Shown piece by piece: positions 1-8,267 of a stretch of 32,158 nt of DNA. Position 1 is the first letter of the stretch; each line of letters opens with the position of its first letter. Where the stretch lies: NCBI GenBank assembly GCA_934402375.1, contig CAKRUB010000030.1, forward strand, positions 1-32,158. Direction: 5' to 3'. A program made the position numbers and the translations under genes. The notes under the pieces are model-generated. The model did not search any database. It was not told where the DNA came from and saw only the letters and a list, made by a program, of their open reading frames with translations. Origin of the DNA: an uncultured Acetatifactor sp. GTDB lineage: Bacteria; Bacillota; Clostridia; Lachnospirales; Lachnospiraceae.

Positions 1-36
1 TTGTATCACCATGTTATAGTTAAATAAAGTTTGTTA

Positions 37-50
37 CGCGGCAAGCCGCG
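37..50 (-). terminator. Possible weak terminator hairpin after the first lipoprotein gene
   Basis: A 5-bp GC-only stem (cgcgg/ccgcg) with a 4-nt loop lies just downstream of the stop codon of the minus-strand gene ending at 56. On the minus strand it is followed by only a broken T tract, so it is a weak intrinsic terminator at best. Confidence 0.3.
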
Positions 51-55
51 GGGAA

Positions 56-1492
56 TTATACCCACTTTGCATTAAAAGCACCGATGTTGTATACCGTTCC
101 GTCATAGCCGGTATTCTTGGACATGTGCGGGTAATTTTCCAACAGCTCAATCTCCGTAATTTCATCAGTATAGAAGGAATCTCGCTCGTCTGCTGCCGCC
201 ACACGCACCTGAACCCTGCCGTCCGTTTCCTCCGTGAAGCTCATTGTGATGTCGGCAAAGTCATACCTTGATAAAAATATGGCAATTCCTATGACAAATA
301 CCATCGTCAACGCGACAATGACGGTCTCCACCCCATTTCCCGCATTGATTTCAAAGCCGATTCCAAGTCTCCTCTCCTGAACCCGGGGCGCATTCGGATT
401 TTTCTTCCCCAGCAGATAATACATATCGTCCTCATCATAATATTTTGCATAATCTGCCTGATTCTTTACTTTTCTGACATTCCTGTCCGCGACAAACATT
501 GCAGCCATACCGCCAGCCGTGCAAAGCATGAGCAGCAGATAAGAAATGCCTTTGACCATGGCGGGTAACTCCCTCGTTGACAGAAAAGAAATCACAAGTG
601 CGATGATTGCCGCCATGCCGCTATGCAAAAGCATGCATCTGCTCCACTCATACTTCACACTCTTATTGATCTCCACATTGACCCTGCTGTCTCGCCACGC
701 AGAGTGTCCCCCTGTCACGCTTATCGTCACACCATGACAAAGTACCACTCCTTTAGACAAAAAGGAACGTCCCTCTGGCTCAACAGAAGCTATTATTTCC
801 ACCACTTCCTCTTTGGTAAATAAATCTGTCCGCAGTCTGATGTTATAGCAATAATTACAATCTTCCTCTGCAAAATAAATACTATAGTATTCTGTGGTTC
901 TTCCATCCTCCTCAACTTCCATCAGGGTGAGAATTGCCGGAGCTGAAGGACATACTATCTCTTCTGTTTCTTTATGATAAATATTATTTTCATATTCGCT
1001 GACTCCCGTTATCCTTCCCCCGGAAATCACAGGCTTGACCCTGCTGCCATCCAGAATCAAAATAGAACCGCACACTTCCTCTCCGATCTTCAAATTCACA
1101 CCGCCAAAATGCCCGAGAAAGACATCATATTCGCCCAGAGAAACCCTTTTCGGCAAATCACAGCTTATGTAATCTGTCATTGACACCATTTGATCTATTT
1201 CTTCCACAGAGAGCTTTTCCCGGTTGGAACAGGCGATAATCTGCTCCATTGTTATATCTTCTTTCTGCAAAGGCTCCTCTGTCAATTCTGGTTCCCTTAT
1301 CAATTCAGGCTCCTCCGCTGGCAATGAAGTATCTGTCGACATACCACTTTCTTCTGCCGCAGAATTTATTTCAGAGGTTCCTGTCACATCCTCTGTTTTT
1401 CCGCATCCTGCAAACATCGTCAATACGCCAAATATCATGCACCCCACGGCTGCTTTACACAGATTGTTTTTCCCCTTCTTAACAGACCTCAT
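56..1492 (-). CDS. Lipoprotein with C-terminal DUF5808-like membrane domain
   Basis: 478 residues. The N-terminus has a basic start, a hydrophobic stretch and a lipobox ending in Cys30 (MFAGC), so it should be exported and lipid-anchored. Residues 31-80 are a Ser/Thr/Glu/Pro-rich linker, then an extracellular domain of unknown fold runs to about 280. Three membrane segments follow, near 287-305, 312-334 and 388-408. Between the second and third is a segment with acidic DDxYYxLG, then NPNAPR, then GIGFEIN, which resembles the DUF5808 pattern seen in small Firmicutes membrane proteins. That family match is from memory and tentative. The gene is last of four minus-strand genes, 31 nt after the solute-binding lipoprotein. 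The ATG has only AAAGG directly against it, so the start is not strongly supported. Function unknown. Confidence 0.7.
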   Translation of the reverse strand: MRSVKKGKNNLCKAAVGCMIFGVLTMFAGCGKTEDVTGTSEINSAAEESGMSTDTSLPAEEPELIREPELTEEPLQKEDITMEQIIACSNREKLSVEEIDQMVSMTDYISCDLPKRVSLGEYDVFLGHFGGVNLKIGEEVCGSILILDGSRVKPVISGGRITGVSEYENNIYHKETEEIVCPSAPAILTLMEVEEDGRTTEYYSIYFAEEDCNYCYNIRLRTDLFTKEEVVEIIASVEPEGRSFLSKGVVLCHGVTISVTGGHSAWRDSRVNVEINKSVKYEWSRCMLLHSGMAAIIALVISFLSTRELPAMVKGISYLLLMLCTAGGMAAMFVADRNVRKVKNQADYAKYYDEDDMYYLLGKKNPNAPRVQERRLGIGFEINAGNGVETVIVALTMVFVIGIAIFLSRYDFADITMSFTEETDGRVQVRVAAADERDSFYTDEITEIELLENYPHMSKNTGYDGTVYNIGAFNAKWV

Positions 1493-1523
1493 CCTTTCGT
1501 GAATCCTACAACAATCAACACCC

Positions 1524-2840
1524 TTATTTCTTTTCGCTTATGTAAATGCTTGCCCTGCTCTGGATCACCGCTGCCACCTCTTCGACATCCCTGTTTTCAT
1601 AAAACAGAAAATCCACTTCCTCTAACAGAATGTTGTATAAATCAGAATCCACAGAATTATTATGCTCAATCTTACGAATCAACGCTTTAAGGGTTTCTGC
1701 ATCCCCGGGCGATATGTCAGAAACCTCCACCGGCTCCTCCCCCTCAAAATACAGACGATATTGCACCGTCTTTTTCCCTTCTGCGTCATACATGGGATTC
1801 TCTGCGTCCCGCAGCTTCTGCTCTAAGGCGCTCGCACGCAGCGGAAAACCATCTTCTATATTGTCCTGAAATTCCTTTTGAAGCAGACTTTTAAGGAATG
1901 TCCATGCCTCCTCCTTATGGTTGCTAGTGGAACTGATGCCAATGGCTATATCGTTAATTGCTGCCATCGTTCCGCATCCCGAATCAAAGGGATAGCCGAT
2001 ATAGGTGGGCGTTTCTCCATAAAGCTGCCTGATACCGGCTATTCCATATACACTGTCAAGCGTCACCGGATACAGCAGTGCCTTCCCTTCCATGAATATC
2101 TGCTTTGTTGAATATTCCTCCGATAGATTCAGATACAAAGGAAAGCAATTGGCAAACTCTAAGATCTCCTTAAACCCGGCACTGTCGAAATGACAGATAC
2201 CCTCGTCCCAGTCGATGTAATTCTCCAGACTTCCGTAGCATATCATTCCAAAAACCGCTTTTTTCGTTTCTCCCGGAAATAACAGCTTTTCCTCGCCCAA
2301 AGCCTGATATGCCTCTGCCAGTTGATGAATATCCATTCTTTCCAGCCCTGCTAACTGCCCGTTTACTGTAGTAAAAGAGTTTATTCGGTAGCTGGGGATC
2401 ATTACATACAGACTTTCCCTGACTTCAAAAGCCTCTAAAATATTACTGTAATACTCCTGTTCATGGAAAGAAGAATCCTTCTGTATCAATTTATTTAAAT
2501 CCTCCAGCATTCCACAGGATGCGTCTATCGGGGAATACAGCGTGCCAAAGTCAATCATATCCGGGCCTTTCCCGGCATTAATCTCAATCTTGATCTGGTT
2601 GAGCGCTTCCTCCAGATCCTGATAGCCTTCCAGATAGTTGACAACCTCAATCTGCACATCCGTCTGCTCTGCATTATATCGGTTCATCCATCTTACCAAA
2701 TCCGATCCCTGCAGCTGTGATTCACTTTTAAATACAGCCAGCGTCAATACTTTCTTTTCCGGTTCAGAAAACATCCCCCTGCCGCATCCGGTAAGCCAAA
2801 CGCAGAAAAACACCAGCAGCCCTATGATATATTTTTTCAT
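1524..2840 (-). CDS. Extracellular solute-binding lipoprotein, ABC sugar-binding (family 1) type
   Basis: 438 residues. The signal peptide ends at lipobox WLTGC with Cys19 as the lipidation site. The mature part begins with a beta strand (LTLAVF) and has features of family 1 extracellular solute-binding proteins: a helix around 48-66 followed by a GYQDLEEALNQIKIEINAGK-type stretch, then GPDMIDFGT, and a C-terminal segment on extra helices. About 440 residues is normal for this family. No permease or ATPase gene is beside it, so the transported ligand, or whether it transports at all rather than sensing, cannot be told. It has a good ribosome binding site (GGGAAG, 7 nt before ATG) and starts 15 nt after the propeller-like gene, so the two are surely cotranscribed. 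Confidence 0.75.
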   Translation of the reverse strand: MKKYIIGLLVFFCVWLTGCGRGMFSEPEKKVLTLAVFKSESQLQGSDLVRWMNRYNAEQTDVQIEVVNYLEGYQDLEEALNQIKIEINAGKGPDMIDFGTLYSPIDASCGMLEDLNKLIQKDSSFHEQEYYSNILEAFEVRESLYVMIPSYRINSFTTVNGQLAGLERMDIHQLAEAYQALGEEKLLFPGETKKAVFGMICYGSLENYIDWDEGICHFDSAGFKEILEFANCFPLYLNLSEEYSTKQIFMEGKALLYPVTLDSVYGIAGIRQLYGETPTYIGYPFDSGCGTMAAINDIAIGISSTSNHKEEAWTFLKSLLQKEFQDNIEDGFPLRASALEQKLRDAENPMYDAEGKKTVQYRLYFEGEEPVEVSDISPGDAETLKALIRKIEHNNSVDSDLYNILLEEVDFLFYENRDVEEVAAVIQSRASIYISEKK

Positions 2841-2855
2841 GCCACACTTCCCTTT

Positions 2856-3935
2856 TTATCTGCCTGCCGGAATATATTTCATGAGGAATCCGGAAGCTTC
2901 ACCTACAGACCTCCCCAGCAAAAGCAGCCTGCCATCCGCCAGAAACGTCAGCGGCCAGTATTCCGTATCCTTACGATAGTCCATATCCGGGATTTCCACA
3001 CGATTCTCAAAAATCCCCTTCTCTATATCGCAAGCCCAGACGCCGCTGTAGGGACTGAATAACAATAAATTCGTGTCCGTGCCCGCCGCCATTAAGGAAA
3101 AAGTCTCATTCTCGGGAAATGGTTCGGATAGATCATTCTTGCCTATACTGCCATTCTCCGTATCCAGTCGCCCTATTTTTATTTTGTCGTCCTCCATGCA
3201 GAACGCGAAATATATCTCACCGTCTTTTCCCACTGCTGCCTCGTATATCCAGCTGATCTCCAGCGACTGTGGGGTGAGCTTATGTTTCATTTTCCCTTCG
3301 CTATCTATAATCATACCGCTTCTATCTCGGGACCACTGGAAATAATAAGCTCCGTCTTTATCAATCAGGAACCATAAAGGTATTTGTTTTGTTTCAAAAT
3401 ATTCAGAAACATCAACGGTTCTATCGACCCGATACTCTTCATCCAGCTGCCAGATATACCACTCCCCGTAATCACTTCCAGCCATAAGAAGGTGGATTCT
3501 TCCATAGGTATCAACGGCAACGTTACAAACCTTCATTTCGCCCGGATTGTCAATACCTGACGGACTATGCTTTTCTTCCCCAATAGGCATCACATAGAGG
3601 TCGGGGTCGTTATAGGCAAGCAACACCTTTTCTCCCAACGATACGCAGCGGTGGATTGCTCTCGATGGATCAATTTCATCTTCGCTGACATAACCAACCT
3701 CTTCCGCACTATCGTTCACCGGAATCTCCATCGTCTCTGATACCGGCTTCTCCGTCTCCTTTATTTCACTACCTTGCATCCCCTCTGTTTCATTCCATTC
3801 GACTTTGCTCTCTTCCTCTGCATACGCTACTGTGGAATCATTTAACACAGTATCCCCTTGTCCACATCCAGCCGAAAGGAACACACCAATGATGAGAGCA
3901 CCGCATACACATCTCTTGCCAGAAAACTGATTCAA
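2856..3935 (-). CDS. Propeller-like extracellular lipoprotein, TTG start
   Basis: About 359 residues from the chosen start. The longest open frame begins at 3998 inside the phosphatase gene, but GGGGGAG lies 7 nt before a TTG at 3935 (and 4 nt before a GTG at 3938), immediately after the phosphatase stop at 3949. From there the protein has a short basic N-terminus, a hydrophobic core and lipobox LSAGC with Cys24. An acidic linker rich in Glu/Thr/Ser follows. The rest is repeating strand-like blocks with Gly-Arg, Trp and Asp turns (YGRIHLLMAG, DGEIYFAF, DGRLLLLG), suggesting a beta-propeller of the WD/YVTN kind. No catalytic motif is visible. It lies between a histidine phosphatase and a solute-binding lipoprotein in one operon. 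It may be a cell-surface sensor or binding protein; function not recognised. Confidence 0.68.
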   Translation of the reverse strand: MNQFSGKRCVCGALIIGVFLSAGCGQGDTVLNDSTVAYAEEESKVEWNETEGMQGSEIKETEKPVSETMEIPVNDSAEEVGYVSEDEIDPSRAIHRCVSLGEKVLLAYNDPDLYVMPIGEEKHSPSGIDNPGEMKVCNVAVDTYGRIHLLMAGSDYGEWYIWQLDEEYRVDRTVDVSEYFETKQIPLWFLIDKDGAYYFQWSRDRSGMIIDSEGKMKHKLTPQSLEISWIYEAAVGKDGEIYFAFCMEDDKIKIGRLDTENGSIGKNDLSEPFPENETFSLMAAGTDTNLLLFSPYSGVWACDIEKGIFENRVEIPDMDYRKDTEYWPLTFLADGRLLLLGRSVGEASGFLMKYIPAGR

Positions 3936-3948
3936 CACACTTCTCCCC

Positions 3949-4488
3949 CTAAAAATCAAATCGCCGGATCTCGCAGTTCTTAATGCCAAAGGCGGCATAC
4001 TCCTCGTTGGTCATCTCATGGAAATAAGACTGTACGGCACGGGCAATGCCGTTATGCGCCACGAGCAGATAAGTCTTTTTCTCCGACTCCGACTTTAAGG
4101 CATCCAACAGGTTATAGATGCGCTGGCAGAGTCTCAACATGGATTCACCGCCCTCGTAGCTGCTGACAAAATGTGCCTTTGCCAGCTGGAATTCCGCTCC
4201 GTCGCGCGCAGTCCCTTCATATTTTCCGAAATTCTGCTCCGTCAGCGCTTTCTCCATGCGCCTTGGAATGCCTGTCATCTCAGAAATATGCCTTGCCGTC
4301 TCCGCAGCCCGAACGAGCGGAGAATAGAGGATTTCGTCAATTTCCAGCTTCTGTCTCAAAATCTCTCTGCCAAGCTCCTCCGCCTGTTCATGTCCAAGCG
4401 CAGTCAGCGCAATGTCCGTGGCACCGCAAATTTTATTTTCCACATTCCATATGGTCTGTCCGTGTCTTGCAAAATAGATATGTCCCAT
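3949..4488 (-). CDS. Histidine phosphatase family protein (phosphoglycerate mutase-like)
   Basis: 179 residues, cytoplasmic. The N-terminal RHG motif gives the phosphorylated His9 with Arg8. Arg60 (SPLVRAAETA) is the second arginine of the phosphate pocket, Glu84 (LTEQNFGKYEG) the likely acid, and His145 (LLVAHNG) the second catalytic histidine. All core residues of the branch-1 histidine phosphatase superfamily are present. The short length and absence of the mutase insertion fit a phosphatase of the CobC/GpmB type rather than glycolytic dPGM, but the substrate is not predictable. It is first of a run with three lipoprotein genes, the next start lying about 13 nt after its stop. Upstream, 18 nt away, is the stop of a DUF4825-like gene remnant, suggesting it once followed a complete copy of that gene. 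Confidence 0.85.
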   Translation of the reverse strand: MGHIYFARHGQTIWNVENKICGATDIALTALGHEQAEELGREILRQKLEIDEILYSPLVRAAETARHISEMTGIPRRMEKALTEQNFGKYEGTARDGAEFQLAKAHFVSSYEGGESMLRLCQRIYNLLDALKSESEKKTYLLVAHNGIARAVQSYFHEMTNEEYAAFGIKNCEIRRFDF

Positions 4489-4506
4489 CCGATCGTGTCC
4501 TTTCCA

Positions 4507-4554
4507 TCAATAAATATTTCCCTCTGCGGGTTCCAGACGCTGCATCAGGAGCTG
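4507..4554 (-). pseudogene. 3'-end remnant of a second DUF4825-like gene
   Basis: In the gap between the GH31 stop and the phosphatase start, the minus strand reads QLLMQRLEPAEGNIY-stop. The intact DUF4825-like gene at 6950-7471 ends QLLMQRLGLAEGRIY-stop. Thirteen to sixteen codons align without gaps: 12 of 15 residues, and 39 of 48 bases by hand count, are identical, and both stop codons are TGA. Homology ends abruptly at the 3' end of the GH31 gene. The remnant shows that GH31 replaced the body of, or was inserted into, a paralogue of the DUF4825-like gene. Direct sequence observation; the history is inference. Confidence 0.7.
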
Positions 4555-4562
4555 GCATACTC

Positions 4563-6923
4563 TCAAATCTCACGATGTGATAAAGTACCACTCTTCACTA
4601 CAGAAACAACGCCCCCGTGAGCTTCAAGCAGGGTAGTGCGGTATTCTCCCCTCTCGTAACCATAACCATCTCCGGCATCCTCATATAGCAGGAAGCTGCA
4701 ATCTCCTCCTTTATATACGCGATAGGTCACATCACAGCCATTCTTCTCCAGATAACCGCTGCCCACATGGTCTGCAGGCTCAACAACAGGAATAATACTT
4801 CCCGCCTTCACATAAAGGGGAATCTTCTCTATGGGTGCATCAGCCATAATCCACTGATCCCCCTCATAATAAGTGTCAGTCCAATAATCATACCATCCGC
4901 ATCCCTTCGGCAGATATACCTTCCGCTGCTTACAGGTTTCCCCCAGTGGCTGCGATCCCGCTCCATAATACATTGCCTCCGTAACAGGACAGACCATGAT
5001 GCTGTCACCAAAAAGATACTGATCCCTGATATCCCAGACCTGTTCATCCTCAGGAAAATCAAAGGTGAGAAGCTTTATCATGGATGCATCCTCAAGCCAC
5101 ACTCTTCCCGCCTGTGAATATATATAAGGCATGAGTCTGTATCGCAGCTTATTCATCTCCACGAGTACATCGTAAAACATTTCCCCCTTGTCCCCAAACT
5201 GCCATAGCTCTCTCCTGCAATCTGTTCCATGTCCTCTGAACACAGGCAGAAAACATGCCCACTGATACCATCTCGTAAATAGCTCACGATACCCCATATC
5301 CTCTGTAGCAGCAGGGAAATCTCCTCTCCAGTACCATTGATCGCCACGCTTTACAAAAAAAGCTCCGATATCAACAGTCCAGTAGGGCAGACCGCTGGCG
5401 CAGAAACTGAGTCCTGCCGCAATTTGCTTCCTCAGTGTATCCCACGAGGCGTCTATATCACCCGACCACAAAATAGTACCGTAACGCTGCTGCCCCGTAT
5501 AGCTGCTTCGCGTCAGATTAACCACTCGCTTTTCCGGAGTCCCCCTGTTCTGTACGCCCCGCTGTCCCTCATACAAAGCCTGCGCGTGATATAATGCATA
5601 AGCATTCGTTGCCCATGCCGGCAGATGATCCTGCACTGTCTGACAATATTCCGAAAAAAGCTTGGCGGGCTCTGGTTTCTCCTTATAATTCCAATCCGGT
5701 GTATAAGGCTCACTGGAATCACACCACCACGCATCCACACCATGCACAAAGAGTCCTTCCTCAACCTGCTTCCAATAAAGCTCCCTGCCCTCTCTGGAAA
5801 GTGCATTGTACACATTACTTCCGGGCAGCAGAAGCTTACGCTCCTGAAATTCACGATAATTCCCACACTTCTGATCCATCGTGGGCCACAGCGAAATCAT
5901 AAAGTGTACGTTCATGTCATGAAGTGCATTCACCATCCCGGAAGGATCCGGAAAGCGTTTTTTGTCAAAGGTTTTCTGCCCCCACAGATTGTCCGGCCAT
6001 GACATCCAATCAAGTACAATACAGTCAAGTCCTATGCCCCTGTCCCGGTATTCCCTTGAAACATCTACAAGCTCCTGTGCCGTCTCAAAGCGCTCCTGCG
6101 ACTGGATATATCCGTATGCCCACTTAGGAAGCATGGCAGCCTTCCCCGTAAGAAACCGGTATTCCTTTACCACTCCGTCCATCGTTCCGCCGTTTACAAA
6201 ATAATAATCCAGTTCATCATCCGCTTCTGTATACAGATAAGAACCATACGCCGTATCGTTGAAAATCATCGGACTGTAAGTATCCATCAGAATGCCATAG
6301 CCGAGGGAGGATACCAGCATGGGAATGGCTATCTTCCTGTTTGCCTGATGCAGATAAACTGTCTGCCCGCGCAGATTCAGCAACCCCTCCTCATGCTGTC
6401 CCAGACCATACAGTGCTTCCTTCTCCTGCCATTTTAAATATAATCTCGTATGATAAAACTTTTCACCAGGAACCTTTGCCGCCTCCCTGATGATCTCCTT
6501 TACACCGTCAGCTGTCTGTATTTTATCAACCTTCATTTCTGCATCTTCCGCAAGGCGATAGCTTTGAAATTCATCCAGACACTTACTTTCGCGTGCTCTC
6601 TCCTCAAGTAAAAGCTTTCCTTCACTATCGTAATAGGTATAGGATGCCGTATTTTTGTCAATGACTATCTTCAGCCCGGTACTACAGAAGGTAACGCTCC
6701 TCCCATCCTCTGTATACTGCCAGTCCGGCCATTCATCCTTTACCACTACCCCCGGCTTCTCGCGGGTAGAAAAAAGCTCTCTCTCTGTATAGGTTATCCG
6801 GACAGCGCGTTCTCCTAATGGCTTAAGTCTGTGCATCCCCCTATCGGAATACATGTACAGACACTCATCCCTTCTCTCGGTCTTCCTGATACAACACTCT
6901 TTCATCGGCATAGGTTCCAACAT
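4563..6923 (-). CDS. Glycoside hydrolase family 31 (alpha-glucosidase/alpha-xylosidase type)
   Basis: 786 residues from the ATG at 6923, chosen because GGAGGA lies 7 nt before it; the open frame extends to 7082 but that part overlaps the neighbouring gene. No signal peptide, so likely cytoplasmic. An N-terminal beta-sandwich (about 1-255) precedes the (beta/alpha)8 barrel. The catalytic nucleophile is Asp402 in WWCDSSEPY and the acid/base is Asp489 in ILWSGDI; LDWMSWP and FRGHGTD match other GH31 subsite segments. The C-terminal beta domains include a DUF5110-like region. The WxDxxEP form of the nucleophile motif is common in bacterial alpha-xylosidases and related enzymes, so the substrate may be an alpha-xyloside or alpha-glucoside; it cannot be fixed from sequence. 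It lies between duplicated DUF4825-gene ends with no sugar transporter beside it, which suggests it was inserted as a single gene. Confidence 0.9.
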   Translation of the reverse strand: MLEPMPMKECCIRKTERRDECLYMYSDRGMHRLKPLGERAVRITYTERELFSTREKPGVVVKDEWPDWQYTEDGRSVTFCSTGLKIVIDKNTASYTYYDSEGKLLLEERARESKCLDEFQSYRLAEDAEMKVDKIQTADGVKEIIREAAKVPGEKFYHTRLYLKWQEKEALYGLGQHEEGLLNLRGQTVYLHQANRKIAIPMLVSSLGYGILMDTYSPMIFNDTAYGSYLYTEADDELDYYFVNGGTMDGVVKEYRFLTGKAAMLPKWAYGYIQSQERFETAQELVDVSREYRDRGIGLDCIVLDWMSWPDNLWGQKTFDKKRFPDPSGMVNALHDMNVHFMISLWPTMDQKCGNYREFQERKLLLPGSNVYNALSREGRELYWKQVEEGLFVHGVDAWWCDSSEPYTPDWNYKEKPEPAKLFSEYCQTVQDHLPAWATNAYALYHAQALYEGQRGVQNRGTPEKRVVNLTRSSYTGQQRYGTILWSGDIDASWDTLRKQIAAGLSFCASGLPYWTVDIGAFFVKRGDQWYWRGDFPAATEDMGYRELFTRWYQWACFLPVFRGHGTDCRRELWQFGDKGEMFYDVLVEMNKLRYRLMPYIYSQAGRVWLEDASMIKLLTFDFPEDEQVWDIRDQYLFGDSIMVCPVTEAMYYGAGSQPLGETCKQRKVYLPKGCGWYDYWTDTYYEGDQWIMADAPIEKIPLYVKAGSIIPVVEPADHVGSGYLEKNGCDVTYRVYKGGDCSFLLYEDAGDGYGYERGEYRTTLLEAHGGVVSVVKSGTLSHREI

Positions 6924-6949
6924 AGATCTTTCCTCCTGCGTTTTTATTT

Positions 6950-7471
6950 TCAGTAAATCCTTCCCTCTGCGAGACCCAGTCTCTGCATCAGAAGCTGCAG
7001 CTTCCCCGGGCTCTTTGCGAGTTCTTTCAAAGACTGCCCCGCCGCCTCGTCCGCCTCTTCCTCGGTAAATGTAAGCGAGCATTCTGTACCATCTATTGTA
7101 TAAGAAAAGGTAACATGGTGCAAGTTGTCAATTACCGCAATCATGACATAGGCATAGCTCTGCATCTTTGCCTCCAGAAGCTCCCTGCTCTCCGCAGAAT
7201 AGTCATTTTCCATAAGCAATGTCCAGCCATAGGGGGCCGTTGTCGTCTGAAGTTCATTTTTAAAGTTTCCCAGCGTTTCTACCATTCCCAGAGCCGTCAC
7301 CGTACCGCCGTTTGCCGGCATGTCTCCGATATAGGGATGTCTCGAGGCATAAACCGCTGCCACCTCCTGCGTAATCACCTGCCCCTGATCCCAGATCACA
7401 AACCCGTTCAGCCGGATCTGCGTCAGTTTTCCTTTCGGCTCATAATGCCCGTAAAAGGAATTGGCATGCAT
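6950..7471 (-). CDS. DUF4825-like domain protein, probably 5'-truncated
   Basis: 173 residues. Residues about 45-90 carry HPYIGD, then a Gly/Thr turn, then ELQTTTAPYGWTL, which matches what I recall of DUF4825 (YVGD...ELQT...PYGL), a domain often found at the C-terminus of BlaR1/M56-type membrane antirepressors. Here there is no signal peptide or membrane segment, and the ATG has only a weak AGG upstream with an in-frame TAG three codons before it. The preserved part begins just after the terminator of the next gene. It may therefore be the C-terminal remnant of a longer membrane protein. GH31 starts 26 nt after its stop. A degraded copy of its 3' end is found at 4507-4554. Function unknown. 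Confidence 0.6.
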   Translation of the reverse strand: MHANSFYGHYEPKGKLTQIRLNGFVIWDQGQVITQEVAAVYASRHPYIGDMPANGGTVTALGMVETLGNFKNELQTTTAPYGWTLLMENDYSAESRELLEAKMQSYAYVMIAVIDNLHHVTFSYTIDGTECSLTFTEEEADEAAGQSLKELAKSPGKLQLLMQRLGLAEGRIY

Positions 7472-7500
7472 TAATGCCTATATTCTAAAAAACGTTACAC

Positions 7501-7527
7501 AAAAAAGGAAGAATTTTTCATTCTTCC
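7501..7527 (-). terminator. Intrinsic terminator of the AlkD-type gene
   Basis: An 8-bp stem (ggaagaat/attcttcc) with a 5-nt loop is followed on the minus strand by six T. The TGA stop codon of the gene lies inside the hairpin, at 7518-7520, so translation and terminator folding overlap. Confidence 0.75.
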
Positions 7528-8216
7528 CTTCTCTTCAAGCTCTTTAAATATTCCTTCTGCTCCTGCGTGATGCGGTAGCTCTCCCTCGCCTTCTGGATCG
7601 TCTTATTGTGCGTCCAGACATCGAGCCGCCCCTGCTCCAGCACCGTGACCGCCGTCTCGTACTGCTTTGCAAGCGCCGTGGCAAAATACCACGCGACAAC
7701 CATTTTCACATAATACTCATCATTACATGCCCGCACAATCCATTCCTGCTGCTCCTCCCGGAAATGCTCTCCCAGATAAAAGCGCATCAGCATATCAATG
7801 CCGAAGCGGATGGTATAGGTCTTGCCCGATTCCAGCCAGCGTCGGATGACATTCTCCAACTCTCCGGTGTGCTTTTCAAACACCTTTGGCGCAAACATGT
7901 CGCAGGTCGCCCAGTTGTCCACATAGGGCAGGAAGCGTTCCACCTCGGCAAGACAGCCCCCATAGTCCTTTATCTTTTCAATCACCGCCGCATGAAGATT
8001 GTCTTCCTCATAATAGGAATGCGGCAGACTTTCCAGGAACTGTCCGATCTGCGCCTCCTTCGCCACCTGTCCGGCAAATTTCCGCAGCTGCGGTGTCCTG
8101 ACACCGATAACCTTTTCCTTGGGGACATTCGGGATCAGCTTCGACTGAAAATCCCGATATTCCACATCCTGCATCTCAAATAACTCCGCCCTTATCCGTT
8201 CACATATATCCGGCAT
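7518..8216 (-). CDS. DNA alkylation repair protein (AlkD-like DNA glycosylase)
   Basis: 232 residues from the ATG at 8216, preceded by GAGGAG at 5 nt; the frame is open to 8291 but that extension reads into the inverted-repeat element. The sequence is all-helical with HEAT-like repeats typical of AlkD/AlkC. It has the conserved GVRTPQLR near the N-terminus, Trp102 and Asp106 in NWATCD (equivalent to the Trp109/Asp113 pair of Bacillus cereus AlkD), and Trp176 in VVAWYFAT. These residues form the cleft that holds alkylated 3- and 7-methylpurines for base excision in the cytoplasm. It stands alone between its own terminator and the structured element. Confidence 0.9.
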   Translation of the reverse strand: MPDICERIRAELFEMQDVEYRDFQSKLIPNVPKEKVIGVRTPQLRKFAGQVAKEAQIGQFLESLPHSYYEEDNLHAAVIEKIKDYGGCLAEVERFLPYVDNWATCDMFAPKVFEKHTGELENVIRRWLESGKTYTIRFGIDMLMRFYLGEHFREEQQEWIVRACNDEYYVKMVVAWYFATALAKQYETAVTVLEQGRLDVWTHNKTIQKARESYRITQEQKEYLKSLKRREE

Positions 8217-8267
8217 CTTCTCTCCTCTGTCACTTCCGATTGCAAAACTCACAGCTTTCCGTAAACA

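Noticed and set aside
733..4590. Shared 12-base string aaagtaccactc in the first lipoprotein gene and at the 3' end of GH31
   Set aside because: Twelve-base matches are expected by chance many times in a window of this size, and flanks do not align.
6924..7082. N-terminal extension of the GH31 frame
   Set aside because: The 53 extra residues are Gly/Arg-rich, overlap the DUF4825-like gene, and the internal ATG at 6923 has a strong ribosome binding site.
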